Positions 45,532 through 53,972 of a DNA stretch of 64,000 nt are shown piece by piece. Numbering within the stretch: the first letter of the stretch is position 1; every line of letters starts with the position of its first letter. The notes under the pieces were generated by a model. It was not told the DNA's origin. It ran no database searches and was given only the letters and a program-made list of their open reading frames with translations. Position numbers and translations under genes: made by a program. The DNA lies in contig JAWKTN010000005.1 of the NCBI GenBank assembly GCA_041399065.1, forward strand, positions 682,001 through 746,000, given 5' to 3'. The DNA is from JAGQPD01 sp020426865 (GTDB lineage Bacteria; Planctomycetota; Planctomycetia; Pirellulales; Pirellulaceae).

Positions 45532-47967
45532 GTGCAGCTGCCGGTGGCCCCTTCTTACCAACGACATCAACTGCAAGTTCACGGAGTCGTCCAGGGGGTC
45601 GGTTTCCGTCCGTTCGTCTTTGGGCTTGCCGAGCGTTGGCGGTTAGCCGGTTTTGTTCGGAACTGCTCGTGGGGCGTGCTGATCGAAATCGAGGGGCCCG
45701 CGGACGATCTGGAGCAGTTCTTGCAGGCCCTTTACGACGAGCTCCCTCCGTTGGCCCGCCTGGACGCCGTCGAACGCATCGTGCTGCCTCTGGACGCAGA
45801 CCCGGTCGACACAACTCCGTCCAGGCACCCCAATGCAAACCCCGACACGGTCCATGATTCGACGGTCCATGATTCGACACTCTTCGCGATCGAGGACAGC
45901 CAAGACGCCGCCGGTGACTTCACGTCCGTCTCACCCGATGTCGCCACCTGTGACGCTTGTCTGACTGAACTCTTTGATCCCTCTGATCGCCGTTACCGCT
46001 ACCCGTTCATCAATTGCACGCATTGCGGGCCACGATTTACCATCATTTGCGATATCCCATACGATCGCCCATTCACTACGATGGCCGACTTTCCGATGTG
46101 CGCGGCGTGCCGGCAAGAGTATGATGATCCGCGCGACCGTCGATTCCACGCACAACCCAATGCTTGCCCGGTGTGCGGACCGGCAATCTGGTTCGTCGAT
46201 TCCCCAGACGCCAGCAACCACTCGTTGCGGCGGCCAACCGCATCGGTGCCTATTCCGTTAGGCGATCGGGCGATCGAGCGATTCATCGATGCAATGTTCG
46301 AAGGCAAGATCGTCGCGGTGAAAGGGATCGGCGGTTTTCATCTCGCTTGCGATGCATCAAGTGACATGGCCGTGGCTTTGATGCGGTTGCGCAAAGGCCG
46401 CGGCGAGAAACCGCTGGCTGTGATGGTTCGCGACCTCGATGCCGCTCGTCGCTACGCCCACGTTTCTCCCCGTGAAGCCCAGATCCTCTGCAGCCGCCAA
46501 CGCCCCATCGTCCTGCTGCGGCCCCGCGAGAAGGGAACGCAACTGTCGCGTCATGTCGCTTATCGCAATGGGCGAATCGGGTTGATGCTGCCTTACTCGC
46601 CGCTCCATCACCTACTTGTCCAGGATCGACCGCTCGTCTTCACCTCTGGCAATCTTAGTGACGAACCGATCGTGCGGACCAACGAAGAGGCGATCACGCG
46701 ACTGTCGCCGCTGGCCGACGCGTTCTTGTTACATGATCGTGACATCCATGCCGTCTGCGACGATTCCGTAGCCCTTGTGATCGGCGACACCGAGATCCCG
46801 GTGCGACGTTCACGTGGCTATGCGCCACTGCCTGTTGCTTTGCCATGTACACTGCCATCTCTGTTGGCGGTTGGAGCCGAACTGAAATCCACCTTCTGCT
46901 TGACCCGTGACCAATACGTTTTTATGAGCCAACACATTGGTGACATGGAGAACATCGAAACGATTCATGCCTTCCAACGGGCGCTCGATCACCTCAGCCG
47001 GCTGTTCCGAGTCGCACCAATGTTGGTCGCCTGCGATTTGCATCCGGACTATCTGTCCACACGTGTCGCGGAAGGTTTTGCCCAACAACGTTCGCTCCCC
47101 CTCGTACGCGTCCAACATCATCACGCCCATATCGCTGCCGTGCTGGCCGAACACCAGCTGCCGCCCGACGAACAGGTGATCGGCGTCTGCTTCGACGGCA
47201 CGGGGTTTGGCACGGACGGTACGATTTGGGGTGGTGAGTTCTTACTGGCTGACGCTCAACGCTTTCAACGGCTGGCGCATTTGCGCCCCGTGCCAATTCC
47301 CGGTGGCGATGCCGCGACCCGTCTCCCTTATCGGACCGCACTGGCGTACCTCCATGCCGCCGGTCTCCCTTGGGTGCCGCAGTTGCCCAGCGTCAAACAT
47401 TGCGATGAGCAATCGGCGCGTCTGTTGCAACGACAGCTGGAACGACGACTGAATTGCGTCGCTGCCAGCAGCATGGGGCGACTGTTCGATGCCGTGTCGT
47501 CGTTGATCGGTCTCTGCCACGTCGCCACGTACGAAGCTCAAGCGGCCATGGAATTGGAAAGCGCCGCGTTGACCGCCGAACATCACAAGGCGACAAATTA
47601 CGCTATCGAAATCGACGAGGATGCCCGACGTCACACGATGCTGCTCGAGTGGCAACCGCTGTTATCGCAATTATGCCATGACGTACAGCGAAAGGTATCA
47701 CCGTCCGCGATTGCCCTCGGCTTCCATCGTGCCGTCGCCAACGCCACTGTGGAAGTCTGCCGCCGCATTGCTTCGTCATCCGGATTGCAAACAGTCGCAC
47801 TCAGCGGTGGCGTTTTTCAAAACTTGCTGCTCACCGAAAACATCACGCGACAATTAGCAATCAGTGGCTTCCACGTTCTCACGCACCGACTGGTTCCACC
47901 TAACGATGCCGGTCTTTCTCTCGGCCAGGCATTTGTCGCCGGTACCCTGGCTACAGCCCGGCCATAA
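45532..47967 (+). CDS. hypF: Carbamoyltransferase HypF ([NiFe]-hydrogenase maturation)
   Basis: 811 residues, the expected length. HypF makes the cyanide ligands of the hydrogenase iron from carbamoyl phosphate and passes the carbamoyl group to HypE. Domains in order: acylphosphatase-like (about 10-90, VVQGVGFRPFVFGLAERW, FVRNCSWGVLIEIEG); two zinc-finger pairs (CDACLTE...CTHCGPR and CAACRQE...CPVCGP); YrdC-like (about 250-430, KGIGGFHLACDAS, KGRGEKPLAVMVRD); and a Kae1-like C-terminal domain (VRVQHHHAHIAAVLAEH, GVCFDGTGFGTDGTIWGGE, VALSGGVFQNLLL). All key motifs are intact. The start is a GTG (45532) with little Shine-Dalgarno. A 15-bp tandem duplication doubles VHDST in the linker before the first zinc finger. 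Its stop overlaps the convergent NicO gene by 17 bases. Confidence 0.95.
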   Translation: MQLPVAPSYQRHQLQVHGVVQGVGFRPFVFGLAERWRLAGFVRNCSWGVLIEIEGPADDLEQFLQALYDELPPLARLDAVERIVLPLDADPVDTTPSRHPNANPDTVHDSTVHDSTLFAIEDSQDAAGDFTSVSPDVATCDACLTELFDPSDRRYRYPFINCTHCGPRFTIICDIPYDRPFTTMADFPMCAACRQEYDDPRDRRFHAQPNACPVCGPAIWFVDSPDASNHSLRRPTASVPIPLGDRAIERFIDAMFEGKIVAVKGIGGFHLACDASSDMAVALMRLRKGRGEKPLAVMVRDLDAARRYAHVSPREAQILCSRQRPIVLLRPREKGTQLSRHVAYRNGRIGLMLPYSPLHHLLVQDRPLVFTSGNLSDEPIVRTNEEAITRLSPLADAFLLHDRDIHAVCDDSVALVIGDTEIPVRRSRGYAPLPVALPCTLPSLLAVGAELKSTFCLTRDQYVFMSQHIGDMENIETIHAFQRALDHLSRLFRVAPMLVACDLHPDYLSTRVAEGFAQQRSLPLVRVQHHHAHIAAVLAEHQLPPDEQVIGVCFDGTGFGTDGTIWGGEFLLADAQRFQRLAHLRPVPIPGGDAATRLPYRTALAYLHAAGLPWVPQLPSVKHCDEQSARLLQRQLERRLNCVAASSMGRLFDAVSSLIGLCHVATYEAQAAMELESAALTAEHHKATNYAIEIDEDARRHTMLLEWQPLLSQLCHDVQRKVSPSAIALGFHRAVANATVEVCRRIASSSGLQTVALSGGVFQNLLLTENITRQLAISGFHVLTHRLVPPNDAGLSLGQAFVAGTLATARP
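45847..45876. repeat. Perfect tandem duplication, 15-bp unit x2, inside hypF
   Basis: ACGGTCCATGATTCG occurs twice, back to back. It is in frame and gives the peptide repeat TVHDSTVHDST in a linker, so the protein is lengthened by five residues without loss of frame. Confidence 0.95.
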
Positions 47968-48682
47968 TCAGCAGCCCACAGGTCATGGCAGCCAGCCCCG
48001 CGATGGCGTGACCGTATCGTTCCAGTCCCCGCCACCGAATCGTCTTCAGGCCGACCGACAACAGCAGCACCATGCCACTCATTGTTATCAATGTCGTGAT
48101 CGCGAACGTCAGAACGACTAGCAATACGGCCGTTGCATTGGCCTCGGCTGCCGGATAAATCAATAGTGGTATCAGTGGTTCACATGGTCCGAAAATGAAG
48201 ATTAGGAAAAGTAGCCAAGGAGTGACGACCGCTCGCGAATTGCCCTTATCGCGATTGCCGGCGGCGTGCACATGCACGTGCTCCGTGTCGTGGACATGTT
48301 GATGGTAGTGGACAGTGCCGTCGGCATGAGCATGCACGTGCGAATGTGGAACCGATCGCAATGCACGCATGATGCCCCACACCATGTAAGCGGCACCAAA
48401 ACCGACCAGTAACCACGCTGCTACGTTGCCACGCCACGCCTCGATGACCTGCAGACGCATTGCCATCGTTCCCAACCAAAGACCAATCAACCCAATCAGC
48501 ACCGAACTGGCTACATGCCCAACGCCACACGACATTGTTACCAGAAGTGTCTTGCCGAGCGGCCACTTACCCGCGCGCGACATCGCCACGAACGGCACGT
48601 AGTGATCGGGGCCCAAGAGCGTGTGAAAAAAACCAATCGATACGGCCGTCGCTGCAAGTAGTATCGTCTCGGATGTCATCAT
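47951..48682 (-). CDS. NicO/HupE-like nickel (cobalt) permease with His-rich loop
   Basis: 243 residues with six or seven membrane helices. The first helix carries GFFHTLLGPDHYVPF, the H-x4-D/H metal signature of NicO/RcnA-like transporters. A cytoplasmic or periplasmic loop at about residues 110-145 is very His-rich (HSHVHAHADGTVHYHQHVH). A later helix has FIFGPCEPLIPLLIYPA. Its place between hypF and hypB makes nickel supply for hydrogenase maturation the most natural role. Efflux of Ni/Co (RcnA-like) is the alternative. The longer frame to 48853 overlaps hypB and is not used; tandem ATGs at 48682 and 48679 are the likely start. Confidence 0.82.
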   Translation of the reverse strand: MMTSETILLAATAVSIGFFHTLLGPDHYVPFVAMSRAGKWPLGKTLLVTMSCGVGHVASSVLIGLIGLWLGTMAMRLQVIEAWRGNVAAWLLVGFGAAYMVWGIMRALRSVPHSHVHAHADGTVHYHQHVHDTEHVHVHAAGNRDKGNSRAVVTPWLLFLIFIFGPCEPLIPLLIYPAAEANATAVLLVVLTFAITTLITMSGMVLLLSVGLKTIRWRGLERYGHAIAGLAAMTCGLLIMAGL

Positions 48683-48844
48683 AGGATGTAGAATGTCCGT
48701 GCCGTGGTCCAAATGACCGAATGCTGCCGACCAATCACGATACCACATCCACAACCGTTCGCGTATACTACCGAATGACACAATGCGAAAATCAGTAGCC
48801 CTCCGCGCGTATCCTCTCACTACAACTGGCGTGCCAGACTTGCC

Positions 48845-49531
48845 ATGACGCATCAGCCTCGCATCCTGGAAGTTCGTACCAAGATTCTCAAAAAGAACGA
48901 CGAGCTGGCTCGCGACTTGCGAGAACGTTTTCAGCGAGCCGGCGTGCTGGTCGTCAACCTTGTTTCGAGCCCCGGCACAGGCAAGACGGCATTCCTACAA
49001 CGCACGTTAACCGAGTTACTCTCGGCTTGCCTCCGTCCCGCCGCCATTGTCGGTGATCTGGAAACCGACAACGACGCCCGACGGCTGGCTACATCCGGGG
49101 CTCCCGTCCGCCAGATCATGACCCACGGCTGCTGCCACCTCGAAGCCGAAATGATCGAACAACATCTGGACGATTGGGACCTCTCGAAGTTGGACTTGCT
49201 CTTCATCGAGAATGTCGGAAACCTGGTCTGTCCCGCCAGCTGGGATCTAGGTGAGTCGCTGCGAGTCGTCCTGCTCTCCGTTACCGAAGGGGAAGACAAG
49301 CCATTGAAATATCCCGGACTCTTCAATACAGCCGATCTCGCGGTCATTACCAAGTGCGATCTTGCCGAGGCCTGTGAATTCGATCGTGCCAAGGCCCGCG
49401 ATAATATCCACGCGGTTCGCCCCGGTCTGACCATCCTGGAAACCTCGGCAAAACGAGGGGACGGAATGGACCAGTGGTATCGGTTGTTGCACGGCGAACT
49501 CGCTCATCGCTCGGGCGGAAAGTCCACTTAG
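48845..49531 (+). CDS. hypB: Hydrogenase nickel-incorporation GTPase HypB
   Basis: 228 residues. It is a SIMIBI-class GTPase with P-loop NLVSSPGTGKTAFL, switch region GDLETDNDARRL, the metal-binding Cys/His motif THGCCHLEAEMI, DLLFIENVGNLVCPA (Walker B and the conserved NVGNLVCP), and ITKCDLAEACEFD (NKxD-like, TKCD). HypB, usually with HypA, loads nickel into the large subunit of [NiFe]-hydrogenase; HypA/HypB also serve urease in some bacteria. It lacks an N-terminal His-rich nickel-storage stretch. It is divergent from the NicO gene and overlaps the convergent DUF2891 gene by four bases. No hypA, C, D, E or hydrogenase gene is seen in the window. Confidence 0.93.
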   Translation: MTHQPRILEVRTKILKKNDELARDLRERFQRAGVLVVNLVSSPGTGKTAFLQRTLTELLSACLRPAAIVGDLETDNDARRLATSGAPVRQIMTHGCCHLEAEMIEQHLDDWDLSKLDLLFIENVGNLVCPASWDLGESLRVVLLSVTEGEDKPLKYPGLFNTADLAVITKCDLAEACEFDRAKARDNIHAVRPGLTILETSAKRGDGMDQWYRLLHGELAHRSGGKST

Positions 49532-50733
49532 TGGTTTTGCTGCGTCAGCAAATACACTGCGAATGTCGCCAGCCAGTGCTCTCCTTCATAGTGACCGCTG
49601 AAAACATAGCGAAATCCCGCCTGGCCATGTTCTCGAGCACTTGTTAGTAAGATCGCACGTCGCGCGTCTCCCTCCGGCAAGGCATTGCCGATCGCTAATT
49701 GAGTCCAACCGCGCGACAGATTCAAGCCTGCCAGGTGTACCAGTTTCCCGTCTGTCACATCGCTTACCTTCACCGCAGTCAGTAGATTTCCAAGCTCGCC
49801 ACGGTTGAGAGTTGGAAAGAAGTTTTCGAGCCACTCGCTGAATTCGTTCTGCGTCAAAACGCGTCGCATCAGATCCGCTTCGTTGAGGCTAGTGGAGAAA
49901 AAATCCTCGCCCGATGGTTCGAAACTGCTGATGTAATTCTTGTCGCTTCCGTAGAAGTCGCGAGCTTTCTGGCAAATCGCTTGCTCCAAAGCCACGTTGC
50001 CCACAATTCTGGCATAGTCGAGGATCTGTCCAAGGGCAAAACCAGTGTCCGGATGTACGCCCGTGCGAATCGGCCAAGTCAGACGGGGTAAGTAGCCTCG
50101 AGTCAACTCGACGAGCACGCTTTCCAGTGGCCGAATGTTGTCACGCCACTGCCGGCCGTCCGGATCGTCCCAGGTGTGGAGTTCTGCCACCAGTCGCAAC
50201 GCCCACGCCCATCCATACATCCGTTCGAAGCTCTTGTTGTCTTTCGGCAGGAAGTAATCCGCTTCCACCTGCAAATTCGCTTGTGTCAGGTGCTCGGCGA
50301 GACGCTTGCGAGCCACCTCGGCCACGGGCAACTCGGGATACTCCTTCATGAGACGCACCAAGACCCAGTGCCCATGAACCGAACTGTGCCAGTCGAAACA
50401 GCCAAAAAACGCCGGATGCATCTGCTGGGGTGATTGGACCGATTCCGGCCCGATCATCACGTTGGAGGGTTTGTTTGGATACTCGCGATCGATGCCATTG
50501 AGCACTAACTGCATCAGCGCGGCGACTTGGTCGTCCGATAGCCGGCTGCCAACCGATGGGAGCTCGATCGCGGAATCGTCGGAGCCGGCGGTGATCGGTG
50601 CGACCTCCTCTGCTCGAGTTGCCGACGTATTGCTCAATCCGCTGCCGAAGGCAACGACGGCTCCACAGCTGACGATGCCGCTCAATAGTGTGAAATGTAC
50701 ACGAAGCTTAGTGTGTGTTGTACATTTAGTCAT
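49528..50733 (-). CDS. DUF2891 family secreted protein
   Basis: 401 residues. From ATG 50733 there is an export signal (FTLLSGIVSCGAVVAFGSG). The mature part contains FFGCFDWHSSVHGHWVLVRL, the strongest signature of DUF2891, then YGWAWALRLVAELHTW, RTGVHPDTGFALGQILDYAR and a final HWLATFAVYLL. The helices and conserved Trp/His residues recall an (alpha/alpha)-toroid glycoside-hydrolase-like fold, but no activity is established for the family. It lies 72 bases after the lactonase-fold gene on the same strand, so they may be co-transcribed. Its stop overlaps hypB by four bases. Confidence 0.85.
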   Translation of the reverse strand: MTKCTTHTKLRVHFTLLSGIVSCGAVVAFGSGLSNTSATRAEEVAPITAGSDDSAIELPSVGSRLSDDQVAALMQLVLNGIDREYPNKPSNVMIGPESVQSPQQMHPAFFGCFDWHSSVHGHWVLVRLMKEYPELPVAEVARKRLAEHLTQANLQVEADYFLPKDNKSFERMYGWAWALRLVAELHTWDDPDGRQWRDNIRPLESVLVELTRGYLPRLTWPIRTGVHPDTGFALGQILDYARIVGNVALEQAICQKARDFYGSDKNYISSFEPSGEDFFSTSLNEADLMRRVLTQNEFSEWLENFFPTLNRGELGNLLTAVKVSDVTDGKLVHLAGLNLSRGWTQLAIGNALPEGDARRAILLTSAREHGQAGFRYVFSGHYEGEHWLATFAVYLLTQQNH

Positions 50734-50805
50734 GGTTTCTCGTTTGTAGTGTGGTATCCCGCGGCGGTGCGGTCGAGTTGCGATTGGTCGCGCGAACCGC
50801 AATGA

Positions 50806-51972
50806 TTACAATCTCTGGAACAAAACACAAATTGGTCCGGGGACGTTGATGGTGTTCCGCGTGAACGTCAACCGGCCGCTATCCGGATCGATGGCGAAGA
50901 CCGATACCGTATTGGATTCTGCGCCGGCGGCCAACAGCCAGCGGCCAGTGTGATCGATGGCGAAATTGCGAGGCCAGCTGCCGCGGATCGGTTCGTTTTC
51001 GATCAACTTCAGCCGCCCGTCGCTGGGGTCGATCGCCATGACCGCAATAGTGTCGTGGCCACGCAAGCCGGCGTACAAGAATCGCCCGCTGGGATGCATC
51101 CGAATTTCGGACATGCTGGTGAAGTCTTCCTTGCGTTGCGCCAACGGAAGGGCGTCGACCGTTTCGATTGCCTCCAGTTTGGCAGTTGCCAGATCCCAGC
51201 GAAATCCCGTGACCGTCAACAGCAACTCGTTCGAGGTGTAGCACCAGCGACCGTTGGGATGGAATGCCAAATGCCGGGGGCCGGAACCCGGGGGAAGTAC
51301 GCCTGCTCCCACGGCGTTAAGCAACTGCCGCGACGCATCTCGCTGATAGATCATGACGCGGTCGGTTCCCAAGTCCGGCACCATTGCGAATTGGCCCGTT
51401 GGGTCTGTAGCGATCCAGTGGGGATGTGCTTCCTGTTGACGATTTGGATGGACACTGCTGCCTTTATGGGGGACCGTCTGCGATAACCTCAGGATCGCTC
51501 CGTTTTCCGCCAGCGGCAAGACGCCAATCGCACTCCCCGCATAACAAGCGACCAACAGGGACGCACTGTCTGGAGTTACGGAAAGATGGCAGGGCCCGAC
51601 GGCGCCGGTTGAGTGCGTATTGATCGGCGTTAACGCTCCCGTGTCTGGTTGAATGGCAAATGCCGCTACCCCCCCTGGTGCGTCGGGGATTTGACACACG
51701 GAATAGAGTCGTGTCCCTTGCGGGTTCATCGCCAGAAAACCGGGGGCGGCGATTCTTGCGGCCAGTTGCGGCGCGGTCAATGTGCCATGCTGCACGTCAA
51801 ATCGCGCGACGTAGATCCCCTCCGACTGCTCCCCCCGCGTTCCGAACCATACGTGCAACTGCTGACCGAAGACTTGACCGGGGGTTACATACGTCGGTAT
51901 TGACATTGACATTAAGACCACGCCGCTGAGTATCAACCGAATATCCATCGCAACGAACCTGATTAAGTGCAT
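50806..51972 (-). CDS. Secreted lactonase-family seven-bladed beta-propeller (6-phosphogluconolactonase-like)
   Basis: 388 residues from ATG 51972 (ATG 51948 is the alternative). The N-terminus has a signal-like stretch (IRLILSGVVLMSMSIPTYV). The propeller has the typical blade phrases: GIYVARFDVQHGTL, GFLAMNPQGTRLYSV, GPCHLSVTPDSASLLVA, HPHWIATDPTGQFAMV, GPRHLAFHPNGRWCYTSNE, SEIRMHPSGRFLYAG and WPRNFAIDHTGRWLLAAG. This is the YbhE/lactonase family, whose best-known activity opens 6-phosphogluconolactone. The exported copies found in planctomycetes may act on other lactones. The substrate is not readable from sequence. Confidence 0.88.
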   Translation of the reverse strand: MHLIRFVAMDIRLILSGVVLMSMSIPTYVTPGQVFGQQLHVWFGTRGEQSEGIYVARFDVQHGTLTAPQLAARIAAPGFLAMNPQGTRLYSVCQIPDAPGGVAAFAIQPDTGALTPINTHSTGAVGPCHLSVTPDSASLLVACYAGSAIGVLPLAENGAILRLSQTVPHKGSSVHPNRQQEAHPHWIATDPTGQFAMVPDLGTDRVMIYQRDASRQLLNAVGAGVLPPGSGPRHLAFHPNGRWCYTSNELLLTVTGFRWDLATAKLEAIETVDALPLAQRKEDFTSMSEIRMHPSGRFLYAGLRGHDTIAVMAIDPSDGRLKLIENEPIRGSWPRNFAIDHTGRWLLAAGAESNTVSVFAIDPDSGRLTFTRNTINVPGPICVLFQRL

Positions 51973-52101
51973 GCTTTCTCGACCACGTCGCCCACCATCG
52001 TATCGAGCAGGTCGCCGTGCGGCAAGTTTTGCCGAAAGCATGGGGCAAATAGTTGCCGTTGGCGGCATTGGCCTTTCTCATTTTCATTTGTCAAGCCTAC
52101 A

Positions 52102-52995
52102 ATGTTGTCTATGGAATCCGCAGCTGCTGCCCAACAAACGCGTAACGCCCAAACGCGTCACGCCCGCGATGAATACGGACCGCATCGCCAATTGGTGATG
52201 AAAGTGATATCGCATGCTCAACGTCATGACGTTCAGCATCTCGGTACTCAACCACAGATGCGAGGAGGCAATAGATTGCAAAGCCTTTGCCTGCTTGGCG
52301 TAGGTAATGGAAATGACGTGGAGTTAAATGAATTAGTTACCTGGTTTGAACGGGTGGAACTCGTCGACATCGATGGGACTGCGATGCATTGGGCACGCGT
52401 GCAAGTTCCCGAAGGCCCCCGCAATCGTTTGCACATTCACCCGACGGACGTGTCAGGCATTTTTTCATGCCTCGGCCGGTCGGCCTATTCCGGGGACGCA
52501 GATCAACTCATTCGACGAGCTCACGACGCAGAGGTCACGTTGCCATTCCAACCGTGCGACGTAGTCGTGTCAAGTTGCATGTTAACGCAGCTGATCGACG
52601 CGGCGGTCGACGCCGTGGGGATCGATGCGCTGTTTCTTGATGACCTGGCCAGTGCCATTGTCGACCGACATCTGCGGCTGCTACTGGAGTTGACTGCGGA
52701 TGAGGGGCGAGCCGTACTGATTACGGATTTCGTTTCTAGCGATACGTTCCCAGATCTGCCGGACTTGCCGCAGCACGAGTTGCGACGGGCTGTGGCCAGG
52801 CAGTTGGAGACCGGCAACTTTTTCGTGGGGATGCATCCCGGTACGCTCAAGAGGCGATGGCTCGCGTTGGCAGCTCATCGTCGCCCTATCAACAAGATCG
52901 AATTGCGCGGGCCGTGGCGATGGCAACTCGGTTCCAGGACGCTCGCCGTCGTAGCACTAACCGCTCAGCTTGCCGACATGCCGACGCCCAAGTAG
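52102..52995 (+). CDS. SAM-dependent methyltransferase-like Rossmann protein
   Basis: 297 residues from ATG 52102. The Rossmann beginning is clear: LQSLCLLGVGNGNDVELNEL, followed by VELVDIDGTAMHWAR at the end of strand 2, where SAM is usually held. Strand 4 is PCDVVVSSCMLTQLID and strand 5 GRAVLITDF. The usual catalytic motif of a specific subfamily is not seen, so the substrate is unknown. Near the N-terminus a near-perfect 15-bp tandem duplication gives TRNAQTRHAR. The gene is divergent from the lactonase gene; the longer frame starting at 51967 overlaps that gene's start and is not preferred. Confidence 0.7.
   Translation: MLSMESAAAAQQTRNAQTRHARDEYGPHRQLVMKVISHAQRHDVQHLGTQPQMRGGNRLQSLCLLGVGNGNDVELNELVTWFERVELVDIDGTAMHWARVQVPEGPRNRLHIHPTDVSGIFSCLGRSAYSGDADQLIRRAHDAEVTLPFQPCDVVVSSCMLTQLIDAAVDAVGIDALFLDDLASAIVDRHLRLLLELTADEGRAVLITDFVSSDTFPDLPDLPQHELRRAVARQLETGNFFVGMHPGTLKRRWLALAAHRRPINKIELRGPWRWQLGSRTLAVVALTAQLADMPTPK
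52136..52165. repeat. Tandem duplication, 15-bp unit x2 (one mismatch), in coding DNA
   Basis: AAACGCGTAACGCCC is followed directly by AAACGCGTCACGCCC. It is in frame near the 5' end of the methyltransferase-like gene. Like the array at 45278, the unit contains AACGCGT. Confidence 0.9.
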
Positions 52996-53446
52996 CGGTC
53001 CGAAGCATTCGCACCTTGTTACAGCGTCGTGCAGGTGGGGAGGTGAGAGACTTGACCGGCGTCAGAGCTTTGAGCGAAACCTGGCAGAGAGGTTCTGTCG
53101 AGAGTTGTGGCCTGGGAGGACGGAGCAAAGCGGCGGATTATGTTGGTGATCGAATGAGTTTTACCAGCGGCCCACATGGACGCAGGGGAATACGTCATAA
53201 CCCAAGCGGCAACAAAAACCAAAAGAAACTCAGAGACCAACCAGAAGGAGCAGCAACCCAGCATCATTGCCTTCTCATCTCGGCTGAGCGCGGAACGGTG
53301 CTGGGCGAGACCGTCTGTTGTGTAACGCAGCAGATGCTACTACGAGCGGCCGTTGAAAACGAAGTCGAGCCGCAGGACGCTGATCGCTGCGGCAAGCGCG
53401 GCCGACGCGATGTGGTTCGCAGCGGCCAGATACTAGCGGCCGGACG
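52996..53446. other. Intergenic region before the tandem repeat array
   Basis: About 450 bases after the methyltransferase-like gene. Nothing in it looks like a protein or RNA gene. The last bases (AGCGGCCGGACGG) resemble the end of the type-B repeat unit, so the array may once have extended further left. Confidence 0.45.
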
Positions 53447-53970
53447 GTAGAGCCTCTACGATTCAGGCCGCGGAGCTGGCTAAGCCGAAACGCTAGAAAA
53501 AATTCAATTTAATTTTCCAGGTTTATTCTGACAGCCAGGTTGTAGCAGCCAGGTTATAGAGTCTCTACGATTCAGGCCCGCGCGATGGTCAAGTCAAAAC
53601 ATCAGAGGAAAATATTTAATCCTGCAATTTAAAACTGACATACAGTGGCTGGTCGGATGGTAGAGTCTCTTCGATTAGGGCCGCCGAAATAGCCAAGCGA
53701 AAACGCTAAAGGATTTAGATTTAATTTGCCAGTTTTATTCTAACAGTCAGGTTGTAGAGTCTCTACGATTCAGGCCCTCGCGATTGCCAAGTCGAAACAT
53801 CAGAAGAAAATATTTAATTCGGCAATTTAATACTGACTTGCAGTAGCGGGCCGGATGGTAGAGTCTCTTCGATTCAAGCCGAGTTTGTTAAGCCGAAACG
53901 CCATGGGAAAAATGATTAATTTGGAAAGCTTACTGCTGGCGCGGCCAGCGGGGGCGTTGCTCTGGCTTTG
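53447..53970. repeat. Five-unit tandem array of ~100-bp units alternating between two subtypes
   Basis: Units start at 53448, 53557, 53661, 53756 and 53859 (spacings 109, 104, 95, 103). Each opens with TAGAG(T/C)CTCT(A/T)CGATT(C/A)(A/G)(G/A)GCC; in the first, GTAGAG-C-CTCTAC is a perfect 6-bp inverted repeat. Units 1, 3 and 5 (type A) continue with CGAAACGC and an A/T-rich part ending in a TTTATTCT-type phrase. Units 2 and 4 (type B) have AAACATCAGA(G/A)GAAAATATTTAAT, then CAATTTAA and ACTGAC, ending GG(C)CGGATGG. The order is A-B-A-B-A, i.e. a ~200-bp higher-order repeat. The extra 14 bases of unit 1 are a separate tandem duplication (53532-53559). The array ends at the 3' end of the leftward coiled-coil gene. 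Confidence 0.9.
53532..53559. repeat. Tandem duplication, 14-bp unit x2 (one mismatch), inside the array
   Basis: CAGCCAGGTTGTAG is followed by CAGCCAGGTTATAG. It accounts exactly for the length difference between type-A unit 1 (109) and type-A unit 3 (95). Confidence 0.9.
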
Positions 53971-53972
53971 GG

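Noticed and set aside
53447..53970. Possible CRISPR array
   Set aside because: Units are ~100 bp and similar throughout. There are no short identical repeats with unique 30-40-bp spacers, and no cas genes are nearby.
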